Source of the DNA: Mycolicibacterium stellerae
Lineage (GTDB): Bacteria > Actinomycetota > Actinomycetes > Mycobacteriales > Mycobacteriaceae
Direction: 5' to 3'
Assembly: GCF_003719305.1 (NCBI RefSeq)
Contig: NZ_RARC01000037.1
Coordinates: forward strand, 1 to 64,000
DNA length: 64,000 nt
Under the pieces are notes generated by a model, which saw nothing but the letters and a program-made list of their open reading frames with translations, ran no database searches and was not told the DNA's origin. This document shows, piece after piece, positions 15,827 to 23,055 of this stretch (position 1 is the stretch's first letter; each line of letters starts with the position of its first letter). The translations under genes and the position numbers were made by a program.

Positions 15827-16237
15827 GTGCGCCGCCGCGTCCTTGCCGCAACGGCGGCGGCCATGGCTGCTGCCTTCGCTCTGGCGGGTACCGCGTCGGC
15901 CGATGTGCCCGGCCCGCCGTACGTCGTCTCTGCCGTGTGGGCCAAGTGGGGCGACCTGTCCAGCCTGCGCGTCTACCCGACCGAATCCGCGCGCGTCGCG
16001 TCGGCTCAGATCGGCACCACCGCGCAGGCCGACGAGGCATGGACCGAAGTGCTGACGCTGTCCCCGGACGCCGACATTCCAGGGATGCGTGAACAATTCA
16101 TGTGCCACTGGCAGTATGCGGAACTCGCCGATCCCAGCAAGACAAGCTGGAACCTCGAGCCGTGGCGGCCGGAGGTCTCCGGCGACGAGATGGTGGCGGC
16201 GCGCTGCAATCCCGGCGGCACAGAAGAACCGTTCTAG
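15827..16237 (+). CDS. Secreted DUF2599-type protein (Rv0477-like)
   Basis: A 136-residue exported protein. Signal peptide ~1-25: RRRVLAATAAAMAAAFALAG ending TASA-D. Mature part begins DVPGPPYV and contains VSAVWAKWGDLSSLRVYPTE (~32-51) with TWNLEPWRP-like SWNLEPWRPEVSGDEMV near the end; two cysteines (FMCHWQ and ARCNPGG) probably form a disulfide. GTG 15827 lies two bases after the previous stop. Its TAG is joined to the deoC GTG (TAGTG). Confidence 0.82.
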   Translation: MRRRVLAATAAAMAAAFALAGTASADVPGPPYVVSAVWAKWGDLSSLRVYPTESARVASAQIGTTAQADEAWTEVLTLSPDADIPGMREQFMCHWQYAELADPSKTSWNLEPWRPEVSGDEMVAARCNPGGTEEPF

Positions 16238-16947
16238 TGGCCGCTCGGAGGGCAGGAACGCAGAGACCCGGGAATGTTCTCAGCCGCGTCGAAGTGGCCG
16301 CGCTCGTCGACCACACCTTGCTCAAGCCTGAAGCGACACAACGCGATGTGGCGGCGTTGGTGGCCGAGGCCGTCGAGCTCGGGGTGTATGCGGTGTGCGT
16401 ATCACCATCGATGGTGGCGGTCGCCAAGTCGTCGACACCCGAGGGTCTACACGTTGCCTCAGTCGTGGGATTCCCGTCAGGCAAACACCTTTCGGCGATC
16501 AAGGCCGCCGAGGCGGTGCAGGCGGTCGGCGCGGGCGCCGACGAGATCGACATGGTCATCGACGTCGGAGCCGCCGTGTCCGGTGAATTCCATTCTGTGC
16601 GAGCCGATATCGCCGCGGTCCGGAGCGCTGTTCCCGGCGCCGTCCTCAAGGTGATCGTCGAGTCGGCGGCGATGCTGGGGCTGGCCGGCGAGGACGCGCT
16701 GAGGTCGGCGTGCCGGGCCGCCGCCGACGCGGGTGCGGATTTCGTCAAGACCTCCACCGGGTTTCACCCCAGCGGCGGCGCATCGCTGCGCGCGGTCGAG
16801 TTAATGGCGGCGACGGTCGGCCCGCGCCTCGGCGTCAAGGCCAGCGGCGGCATCCGCACCGCCGACGACGCCGTCGCGATGCTGGACGCGGGCGCCACCC
16901 GGCTCGGGCTTTCGGGCACCCGCGCCGTGCTCGACGGGTTGGATTAG
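16237..16947 (+). CDS. deoC: Deoxyribose-phosphate aldolase
   Basis: A 236-residue class I aldolase (Rv0478 family, 224). It cleaves 2-deoxyribose-5-phosphate into glyceraldehyde-3-phosphate and acetaldehyde. Visible: VDHTLLKPEATQRDV (~24-38), GFPSGKH (~76-82), the Schiff-base Lys region AVLKVIVESA (~131-140), DFVKTSTGFHPSGGAS (~168-183) with the second Lys, and GVKASGGIRTADDAV (~199-213). GTG 16237 overlaps the preceding stop; a longer frame inside that gene is rejected. Confidence 0.95.
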   Translation: MAARRAGTQRPGNVLSRVEVAALVDHTLLKPEATQRDVAALVAEAVELGVYAVCVSPSMVAVAKSSTPEGLHVASVVGFPSGKHLSAIKAAEAVQAVGAGADEIDMVIDVGAAVSGEFHSVRADIAAVRSAVPGAVLKVIVESAAMLGLAGEDALRSACRAAADAGADFVKTSTGFHPSGGASLRAVELMAATVGPRLGVKASGGIRTADDAVAMLDAGATRLGLSGTRAVLDGLD

Positions 16948-16953
16948 CGGCAA

Positions 16954-17856
16954 TTAGAGGCCCGCGAAGCAGGGATCGTCGTTGCCCGCAGGGATCTGCG
17001 CGTTCTCGGTCGAAAAGCGTGCTGTCACACCGGTATCGGTGACCGTGACGTCGTCGGCGTGTATGCCGAGCGGATAGTTCTTCGTCAGCTGGGCGGAGAA
17101 CGCGTCCAGCGCGGGCTGCACCGTCTCGCGCGGCAGCGTGAAGCCGAGCCCGCTGAGGTTGACCACCTGCAGTGCCAGGCCACCGTCGGCCACCGTCGGC
17201 TTGGTGGTGATGCTGCTGCCCAACGCGGCCTCGAGTTCGATGGTGCCGTCGGACGGGTTGGTCTTGACACCGGTGACGAATCCGCCGACCACCGGGATGG
17301 AATCCTGCACCGTCTGCTTGATGCCGTCGGCCGTCCAGGTGATCGTCGCGTTCAGCGCGCCGATCGTGCCCTTCGAACTACCGGAGTCGTGCAGTCGCAC
17401 ATCGTCGATGTTCACCTGGGCCTTCATGCCCTTGGCGTCGCGGATCTGGTTACCCGCCGTCTCGATCGAGATGTTGCCGTAGTGCCCGGTCATGTGCTGG
17501 ATCAGAAACGGCGACGCCCCGAACGAGACGGTGACGTCGTCCTGCACCACGCACTCGGTGGCCGCGGCCACCACGTCGTCGGCCCGGCTGCGCGCGTACA
17601 GTTCCGCGGCCAGTACGCCCGCGGCGATCAGCGCGACCACGATGACGACCACCAGCACGATGGTCAGCGGGTCGCGGAAGAGCTTCGCGAGCTTGCCGGC
17701 GGGCCTGCCCGGTGGCGGGGGAGTTGGCGGCGGGCCAGCCGGCGGTGCGCTCGGCGGGCCAGCCGGCGGTGCGCTCGGCGGGAACTGCGGAGGAGGCCCC
17801 TGCGGAGCCTGACCCGGCGGGGTTTGGTCGGCCGGGCGAGCCCAGGGTTCAGTCAC
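16954..17856 (-). CDS. DUF2993 membrane-anchored protein (Rv0479c-like)
   Basis: A 300-residue protein with a ~55-residue cytoplasmic Pro-rich head (PPPTPPPPGRP), one transmembrane helix (~65-90, LTIVLVVVIVVALIAAGVLA) and an extracytoplasmic DUF2993 domain (VSFGASPFLIQHMTGHYGNI at ~110-129, later LGFTLPRETVQPALDAFSAQ). DUF2993 includes LmeA, a lipid-binding protein of lipomannan synthesis, so a periplasmic lipid role is plausible but unproven. GTG 17856 is immediately beside the nitrilase remnant. The head contains a 24-bp tandem duplication. Confidence 0.85.
   Translation of the reverse strand: MTEPWARPADQTPPGQAPQGPPPQFPPSAPPAGPPSAPPAGPPPTPPPPGRPAGKLAKLFRDPLTIVLVVVIVVALIAAGVLAAELYARSRADDVVAAATECVVQDDVTVSFGASPFLIQHMTGHYGNISIETAGNQIRDAKGMKAQVNIDDVRLHDSGSSKGTIGALNATITWTADGIKQTVQDSIPVVGGFVTGVKTNPSDGTIELEAALGSSITTKPTVADGGLALQVVNLSGLGFTLPRETVQPALDAFSAQLTKNYPLGIHADDVTVTDTGVTARFSTENAQIPAGNDDPCFAGL
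17732..17779 (-). repeat. 24-bp tandem duplication in the proline-rich head
   Basis: The word GGGCCAGCCGGCGGTGCGCT starts at 17732 and again at 17756, giving two copies of a 24-base unit. It encodes a repeated GPPSAPPA segment in the DUF2993 protein. Copy number may vary between strains. Confidence 0.7.
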
Positions 17857-18108
17857 CCCCGCGATTCTGCCTTATGAAGGTGGGCGGGGTCTGTGCGGTT
17901 GTGCAGCACCGCGATCGTGTCCCGCACCGAGTGCACGGCATCAGGGTCGATATCGGTGACGAGCAGCGACGGGTCAGCGCCCGCCGCGTCGATCTCGTCA
18001 CCCGCGGCGATGACGCGGCACGCCGAATCGGCACATCGTCGCCTCGGGAAACAGCACAAGGCCCGCGCCCGCGTCGGCTGCCCGCGGGTGTAGTCCTCGA
18101 CGCCGCTG
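17853..18108 (-). pseudogene. Nitrilase/amidohydrolase gene reduced to its two ends (Rv0480c-like)
   Basis: Minus-strand translation in one frame (~18018-18105) gives AADAGAGLVLFPEATMCRFG, the N-terminal nitrilase motif with the catalytic Glu of FPEA. A different frame (~17853-18030) gives RVIAAGDEIDAAGADPSLLV followed by DIDPDAVHSVRDTIAVLHNR, the family's C-terminus. The two overlap near 18015-18030, so the middle of the gene (about two-thirds of a ~270-residue enzyme, including the catalytic Lys and Cys) has been deleted with a frameshift. Position between the DUF2993 gene and the DUF2505 genes equals Rv0480c. Non-functional. Confidence 0.75.
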
Positions 18109-19251
18109 TCACGGCCCCCAGGCGACTCGGTCCTGCGCGGCGGCCTTCTTACCCAGTTTTCCGGAGCGCACCTGCGCCGCAAGGCTGTCCAGGATCACCC
18201 GCGAGCTCAGCAGCGCGGTCTGCTCGGCCCAGTCGTAAGGCGGCGAGCATTCGACGACCTCGATGCCTGCCAGGCCGGGCTCGGACACCATCTTGATGAG
18301 GTTGAGTGCCTCCCGCGGCAGCAGCCCGCCCGGCTCGGGCCATCCGGTGCCGGGGACGAACCCGGCATCGATGACATCGATGTCGAAGGACAGGTACACC
18401 GCCTTGGCGTCCTTCCATGCGATCTCGAGTGCCATCTCGGCGATCTTTTCGACGCCGACCCTTTCGACGTCGCCGACGGTGATGACCGTCGACTGGCGCT
18501 CGCGACCGACCTTTACGCCCGCACGGGGCGCCTGCCAGCCGCCGATGCCGATCTGAACCAGGTTGGTGGCGGGCGCATTCTTGATGTTGGTGGCGTGAAA
18601 CCACGGTGTGGTGTGCATCCGCTCGTCGAGGTCGGATTCCTGGGTGTCCACGTGGCGGTCGAAGTGGATGATGCCCACGTTGCCGTCCAGATAAGGGGTC
18701 AGCCCGCGGATGGTGGGGAAGCCGATCGAGTGATCGCCGCCGAGCACGACGGGCATCACGCCCTTGGACACCACATGCGCCATGGCCTGGCTGATCTGGT
18801 CGAAGGATTTCTCCAGATTGCCCGGGATGGTGAACACGTCGCCGATGTCGACCATGTTGAGCTGCTCGCGCAGATCGACGCCCGACTCGTAGTTGTAAGT
18901 GCCAAACAGGTTGGTGGACCGCCGAATTCCCTGTGGACCGAACCGAGTGCCGGGCCGGTAGGTGGCGCCTGCGTCCAGCGGCACACCAAAGATCGCCACC
19001 TCGGCGTCGTCGACCTTGTTGACGTCCTCGACGAACGGGCATTTGAGGAACGTGCCTCGCTCGCCCGCGAAGTGCGGCAGCTCGCCGCGGACGAATGTGG
19101 AGATCCGGCGGTCGTTGATCGTCGGTGCGGCCTCGAGCCCGTAGCTGAGGCCTCGTTCGATCTCCTCACGCTCGCGGCGATCCGGAAGGCGCGCCTCGGC
19201 CTGTTGAGCCCAGGCACCTTCGGCGTTGAGGGGTTGGTCGTCGTCGGACAC
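18109..19251 (-). CDS. Ureohydrolase (agmatinase family), candidate guanidine hydrolase
   Basis: A 380-residue arginase/agmatinase-fold metalloenzyme. Metal ligands are present: GGDHSIGFP (~168-176), HFDRHVDTQ (~193-201; DxHxD retained although DAH is replaced by DRH) and LSFDIDVIDAGFVPGTG (~283-299). It has ~85 residues before the first core strand EVAIFGVPLDAG, longer than ordinary agmatinases. The Ni-dependent guanidine hydrolase GdmH of cyanobacteria also has an N-terminal extension. The divergent transporter carries a guanidine-I riboswitch, so guanidine is the favoured substrate; agmatine or guanidinobutyrate remain alternatives. GTG 19251 has AAGGAG 5-8 bases upstream. No HypA/HypB-type nickel chaperones are seen nearby. 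Confidence 0.85.
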   Translation of the reverse strand: MSDDDQPLNAEGAWAQQAEARLPDRREREEIERGLSYGLEAAPTINDRRISTFVRGELPHFAGERGTFLKCPFVEDVNKVDDAEVAIFGVPLDAGATYRPGTRFGPQGIRRSTNLFGTYNYESGVDLREQLNMVDIGDVFTIPGNLEKSFDQISQAMAHVVSKGVMPVVLGGDHSIGFPTIRGLTPYLDGNVGIIHFDRHVDTQESDLDERMHTTPWFHATNIKNAPATNLVQIGIGGWQAPRAGVKVGRERQSTVITVGDVERVGVEKIAEMALEIAWKDAKAVYLSFDIDVIDAGFVPGTGWPEPGGLLPREALNLIKMVSEPGLAGIEVVECSPPYDWAEQTALLSSRVILDSLAAQVRSGKLGKKAAAQDRVAWGP

Positions 19252-19455
19252 GGGGACTCCTTAGCGCCGTCTTGTCGCTTGCCGGGTACGACGCACCTCG
19301 TCCGGGGAGCCGATGCGCGGCTCCTGCTTCCATATCTTGGCAGCGATCGGTGAACCCGCCACTTGAAATGCAACGAGTCGTTAACACGGCCCGCAACCGG
19401 CCGTAACGGTTCGGGGTTTTGCTGGCGGGCGACCCGCATTCACCTGTGGGGCGCG

Positions 19456-19554
19456 TCTAGGGTTCCGCCGGTTTCGGCCGGGTCTGGTCCGAGAGATGCA
19501 GGCGGTCAGGCGACGAGGCCTGCCGCCCCACGGCGGGACAAAAACCCGGGAGAC
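19456..19554 (+). promoter_or_regulatory. Guanidine-I (ykkC) riboswitch aptamer
   Basis: Three conserved blocks of the guanidine-I class occur in order and spacing: CTAGGGTTCCG (19457-19467), GGTCTGGTCCGAGAG (19481-19495) and ACGGCGGGACAAAAACCCGG (19530-19549) followed by GAGA. Between them, hairpins CCGG-TTTCG-type (around 19468-19482) and GCAGGC/GCCTGC (19498-19503 with 19518-19523) form the expected stems. It precedes the sodium:solute symporter gene on the same strand. No copy is seen on the minus strand before the ureohydrolase. Confidence 0.92.
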
Positions 19555-19578
19555 TCCGCAGCTCGCAAGGAGGCTCCC
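19548..19578 (+). promoter_or_regulatory. Expression-platform hairpin sequestering the symporter ribosome-binding site
   Basis: GGGAGACTCC (19548-19557) can pair with GGAGGCTCCC (19569-19578), nine of ten positions, loop 11 bases. The right arm contains the AAGGAGG Shine-Dalgarno sequence (19567-19573); the left arm overlaps the last conserved block of the aptamer. Ligand binding would keep the left arm in the aptamer and free the ribosome site, an ON switch at translation. This is inferred from pairing only. Confidence 0.65.
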
Positions 19579-19579
19579 C

Positions 19580-21115
19580 ATCATTCTTCTCGGCGTAGGG
19601 ATCAGCATCGCCGTCGTCGTTCTCGTCGGCTTCCTGGTTTCGAAACGAATAGCGGGCGACAGCGCCAATTTCCTTGTCGGCGGCCGCTCGCTACCCCTGA
19701 TACTGGTCGGCGGCGCCCTGATGGGCTCTGCCGTCGACACCAACGCCACGCTCGGCAATACCGACCTGGCGGCCGAGTTCGGCTTCTGGGCGGGCGCGTG
19801 CCTGCCGCTCGGACTTGCGCTGTGCCTGGTCCTGACGGGCCTGTTCTTCGCCAAGCCGATGAACCGGATGGGGCTGACGTCGTTCCCGGACTACTACCGG
19901 CTTCGGTTCGGCCGCGCCGTCGAGGCCGTGGCATCCCTGTTGCTCATCATCGGCTTCTGCCTTCTGGTGGCGGGCAACCTGGTGGCGGGCGGCTTCCTGT
20001 TCAACTACTTCGTCGGTATTCCGTATTGGCTCGGCGCCGTCATCATCGCGATCCTCGCCGTGGCCTACACGGGAACGGGCGGTCTGATCGCCGATGCCTA
20101 CACCGCAATCATCCAGATGACCCTGGTGCTGGTCGGCGCCGTCGGCCTGCTGATCTGGATGGCCGCCACGCACGGTATCGCGATCGCCGACGGCATGGGT
20201 CCGCTCGACCTCGGCCAGATGACCGATCCCGCCCAGGGCGCGACCATCAACTGGGCGACGCTGATCGCGCTCGGCATCGGTGACATCGTCGCGATCGACT
20301 TCATGCAACGGGTGTTCGCCGCGAAATCCCCCGAGACGGCCCGACGGGCGTGCTTTGGTGCTGCGACAGGCGTCGTCGCGATCTGTGTCCCGTTCGGGTT
20401 GGTCGTGCTCTCGGCGAAGGCGTTCCTGCCCGAGGAGCTCGACGGGCCGATCCTGTTCGTGCTGCTGGACAACTACGCCCCGGTGTTCCTGACGGTCATC
20501 GTGTTGTGCGGCCTGGTCGGCGCGTCGATGAGCACCGCAAACGGTGCGATCCTCGCCATCTCCAACGTGTCGGTGCGCAACCTCGGCGGCGTTCGGCGTG
20601 TGCACGTGCCCGGACAGCGCGATCCGCTGCTGTGGTCGACGCGCATCGCCATGGTCCCGGTGACCGTGCTGGCGATCCTCATCGCGATCTATGTGAAGCA
20701 GACGGGGATCCTGCTCACGCTGGCCTTCGATCTCCTGCTGGCGTGCCTTGTGGTGCCGTTCATCCTCGGGCTGGTGTGGCGCAGGGGTACCGCGGTGGCG
20801 GCACTCGTGTCGATCGCCGTCGGCCTGACCGTGCGCCTCGTGCTGTTCGCGATGACGCCGACGATGTACGGCCTCGACAACACGATCCTCTACATCCCCA
20901 ACGGGGTCATCGACGCATCGTTCGACGGCTGGCCGACGTTCATCGCCTTCGCCGCTTCGTTGATCACTTACGTGGCAATAGCTCTCGTCACGCCGCAGGC
21001 GCCGATCCGTGGACTCGACATCCAGGTCGCCCAGGATGTCGACGACGCACTCGACGGGGTCGATGAGTCCGAGCTGGAGTCCGAACTGGTCAAGGCCGAG
21101 GCGGGGCAACAGTAG
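19580..21115 (+). CDS. Sodium:solute symporter family transporter, riboswitch-controlled
   Basis: About 511 residues and ~13 hydrophobic helices, SSS family: GGRSLPLILVGGALMGSAVD (~28-47), LTSFPDYYRLRFGRAVEAVA (~98-117), GTGGLIADAYTAIIQMTLVL and GASMSTANGAILAISN. The SSS fold couples Na+ to import; the riboswitch implies guanidine or a related compound as cargo or trigger. The only ATG of the frame (19496) lies inside the aptamer core, so it cannot be the natural start. The Shine-Dalgarno AAGGAGG (19567-19573) is followed by ATC at 19580 and ATT at 19583, with no ATG, GTG or TTG nearby; initiation at one of these is proposed. The 3' end overlaps the convergent methyltransferase by 26 bases. 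Confidence 0.85.
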   Translation: MILLGVGISIAVVVLVGFLVSKRIAGDSANFLVGGRSLPLILVGGALMGSAVDTNATLGNTDLAAEFGFWAGACLPLGLALCLVLTGLFFAKPMNRMGLTSFPDYYRLRFGRAVEAVASLLLIIGFCLLVAGNLVAGGFLFNYFVGIPYWLGAVIIAILAVAYTGTGGLIADAYTAIIQMTLVLVGAVGLLIWMAATHGIAIADGMGPLDLGQMTDPAQGATINWATLIALGIGDIVAIDFMQRVFAAKSPETARRACFGAATGVVAICVPFGLVVLSAKAFLPEELDGPILFVLLDNYAPVFLTVIVLCGLVGASMSTANGAILAISNVSVRNLGGVRRVHVPGQRDPLLWSTRIAMVPVTVLAILIAIYVKQTGILLTLAFDLLLACLVVPFILGLVWRRGTAVAALVSIAVGLTVRLVLFAMTPTMYGLDNTILYIPNGVIDASFDGWPTFIAFAASLITYVAIALVTPQAPIRGLDIQVAQDVDDALDGVDESELESELVKAEAGQQ

Positions 21116-21881
21116 CCCAGGGCACCGTGAGCACACCGTCGCGCATGCGGCGGCGGGGCGGTTCGAGCGGCCAGCCGTTGTCGCGCAACATGTTCAGCAT
21201 GGCGCGCCATCGTTCGCGCGGTCCGAAGACGCCGTGGCCGACGACGCTGGCCCACGCATGATCGGCGGCGGCCAGCAGCGCGTTGATCGGCTGACCCGAG
21301 ACGTTGTGGTGGATAAGGATTTTCGGTAGCCGCTCGGCGAGGTCTGACGGGCGTTCGATGGCGAACGGGTCGCAGGCCAGTGTCAGGCTGACCGGTCCGT
21401 TGCCGTCGAGCAGCACCCAGCCGCACCGCCTGCCGATCTCGTCGCAGGTGCCGTCGACGATCAGGCCGCCGGGCGCCAGCCGCGCCGTCATCGTCGACCA
21501 GGCCGCGGCCACCGCGTCCTCCGGGTACTGCCTCAGCACGTTGAACGCCCGCACCAGTACCGGGTGGTGGCCGGCCAACTCGAAGCCGCCGAGACCGAAG
21601 TCGACGGAGTCGTTTTGGGCGGCGGCCCGCGCCGCACTGACCCGCTGGGGATCGATCTCCAGCCCGATCACCCTGACATCGGTGCGCACTGTCCGTATCC
21701 GGCTCGCGAGTTCCAGGGTGGTCACCGGCAGCGCGCCGTAGCCGAGGTCGACGACCAGCGGGTCGGCCGCCGACTGCAGTGCGGTGCGGACCCGCGGCGA
21801 GTGCACGAGCCAGCGGTCGCAGCGGCGCAGCCGGTTGTGGCCCGTCGTGCCCCGCGTCAGCTGTCCGACCGGGGCGACCAT
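21090..21881 (-). CDS. Class I SAM-dependent methyltransferase-like protein
   Basis: A 263-residue protein with a Rossmann methyltransferase core: PLVVDLGYGALPVTTLELAS (~41-60) as the SAM-binding loop, acidic residue in VIGLEIDPQRVSAARAAA (~72-89), and FNVLRQYPEDAVAAAWSTM (~113-131). The loop reads DLGYGALP rather than DxGxGxG, so SAM binding should be tested. No substrate clue. ATG 21881. Mycobacterial homologues occur in this neighbourhood. It is convergent with, and overlaps, the symporter gene. Confidence 0.72.
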   Translation of the reverse strand: MVAPVGQLTRGTTGHNRLRRCDRWLVHSPRVRTALQSAADPLVVDLGYGALPVTTLELASRIRTVRTDVRVIGLEIDPQRVSAARAAAQNDSVDFGLGGFELAGHHPVLVRAFNVLRQYPEDAVAAAWSTMTARLAPGGLIVDGTCDEIGRRCGWVLLDGNGPVSLTLACDPFAIERPSDLAERLPKILIHHNVSGQPINALLAAADHAWASVVGHGVFGPRERWRAMLNMLRDNGWPLEPPRRRMRDGVLTVPWATVAPPRP

Positions 21882-21983
21882 GCCCCGATTTTAGGGCGTC
21901 GAGTGCCGTTTACCCTGATCCGCGCGGCGCGGCGGGCCATTCCTTCCCGTACCCGAGACGGCGCCGCTCGGCCCCTGCAACGT

Positions 21984-22499
21984 TCAGTGGTGCTTGGCGA
22001 TCCAGTCGGCGGTGAACGCCTCTTCGGCATCGAAGAGCGCCTTGATGTGGTGAAGGATCAGATCCTCGAGGGCCCCGCCGATGAGTGGGATATACACCTT
22101 GCAGACGCTGACGAGCCGCAGCTCGCAGCCCGATTCGGTCTCGGTGAGCAGGTATTTGCCGTCGAAGTGTCCCGGCCCGTGCGGGATGCTCGCGCGGTAT
22201 GTGCCGTTGCCCTGTTTGGAGGCGTGGTCGTACGGGTCGAAATGCTGCTCGCGGGTGATGATCATGTCGACGGGCACCACGCTGCGCGCGATCGGCGGCA
22301 GGTACGTGCGCGGCAGATTCTGCTTGAAGACGACATCGGTGCCCGACCCGTCCGACGTGAACGTCGTGATCTCGGACTGCGGGGTCAAAAACCGGTATGC
22401 GTCCATCAGGGTTTCCCAGTAGGCGCGGCTGGTGAAGTCGGAGTAGATCTTCTCGGCAGGCGCGCCGAAGTCGATCGTGTAATCCATCCGGCGCGCCAT
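21984..22499 (-). CDS. DUF2505 (SRPBCC-like) protein, paralogue 1
   Basis: A 171-residue START/SRPBCC-fold protein. Segments: MDYTIDFGAPAEKIYSDFTS (~5-24), KQNLPRTYLPPIARSVVPVD (~57-76), and C-terminal YIPLIGGALEDLILHHIKAL followed by FTADWIAKHH. Proteins of this fold bind lipids or hydrophobic ligands; none is known here. ATG 22499 is preferred to the adjacent GTG 22502; the later ATG at 22487 is also possible. It follows a second DUF2505 gene by 20 bases and is co-transcribed. Confidence 0.8.
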   Translation of the reverse strand: MARRMDYTIDFGAPAEKIYSDFTSRAYWETLMDAYRFLTPQSEITTFTSDGSGTDVVFKQNLPRTYLPPIARSVVPVDMIITREQHFDPYDHASKQGNGTYRASIPHGPGHFDGKYLLTETESGCELRLVSVCKVYIPLIGGALEDLILHHIKALFDAEEAFTADWIAKHH

Positions 22500-22519
22500 C
22501 ACCCCACGTTACCGGCGGG

Positions 22520-23029
22520 TTAAGGGTTGTCTTTGATCCACGCCGTGGTGAATCGCTGCTCCGCAATGAACAAGCCGACGAGTTGGCTGCCGATGAAGTT
22601 CTCCATCTTGCCGCCGACGAGCGGGATCCGTACCTCGACGGAGGCGGTGAACTGCATCCGTGAACCCCCATTGTCGGTGGGCCCCAGCACGGCCGTGCCC
22701 GTCAGCGACACGGGTGCGCCCGGGATGGTGCCGGTCACCGCTGCCGTCGCGCTGCCGTCTCTGATCGGGCTCCACGCCTCTTTGCGCACGATGGCCAGAT
22801 CACCGGAATGGAACTGCGTCGCCACGCCGGGCAGCCGGTCGCGACGAAGCACCTGTGTGGTGACGACGTCGATGCCGCCCCTGCCGTCGACCTCCATCGA
22901 TTCCAGCGTCACCGTGTCGGCGCCGGAATCGGCCAGCCGCGCCAGCCAATAGGATTGATCACGCAATGCCCGGTGGACCTGTTCGACGCTGCCCTCGTAC
23001 TCGGCGGCCATGTCGAATGAACGCGGCAT
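22520..23029 (-). CDS. DUF2505 (SRPBCC-like) protein, Rv0481c orthologue
   Basis: A 169-residue protein beginning MPRSFDMAAEYEGSVEQVHR, as Rv0481c does. The fold core VTLESMEVDGRGGIDVVTTQ (~39-58) and the closing VRIPLVGGKMENFIGSQLVG (~131-150) with RFTTAWIKDNP are shared with the neighbouring paralogue, so the two arose by tandem duplication. Divergent from murB with 26 bases between starts. Ligand and role unknown. Confidence 0.85.
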   Translation of the reverse strand: MPRSFDMAAEYEGSVEQVHRALRDQSYWLARLADSGADTVTLESMEVDGRGGIDVVTTQVLRRDRLPGVATQFHSGDLAIVRKEAWSPIRDGSATAAVTGTIPGAPVSLTGTAVLGPTDNGGSRMQFTASVEVRIPLVGGKMENFIGSQLVGLFIAEQRFTTAWIKDNP

Positions 23030-23055
23030 AGCTGGCCAGGCTACCGTTACGGCCC

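Noticed and set aside
19496..19579. ATG 19496 as start of the symporter
   Set aside because: It lies inside the conserved aptamer core, upstream of the ribosome-binding site, and adds 28 polar residues atypical for the family N-terminus.
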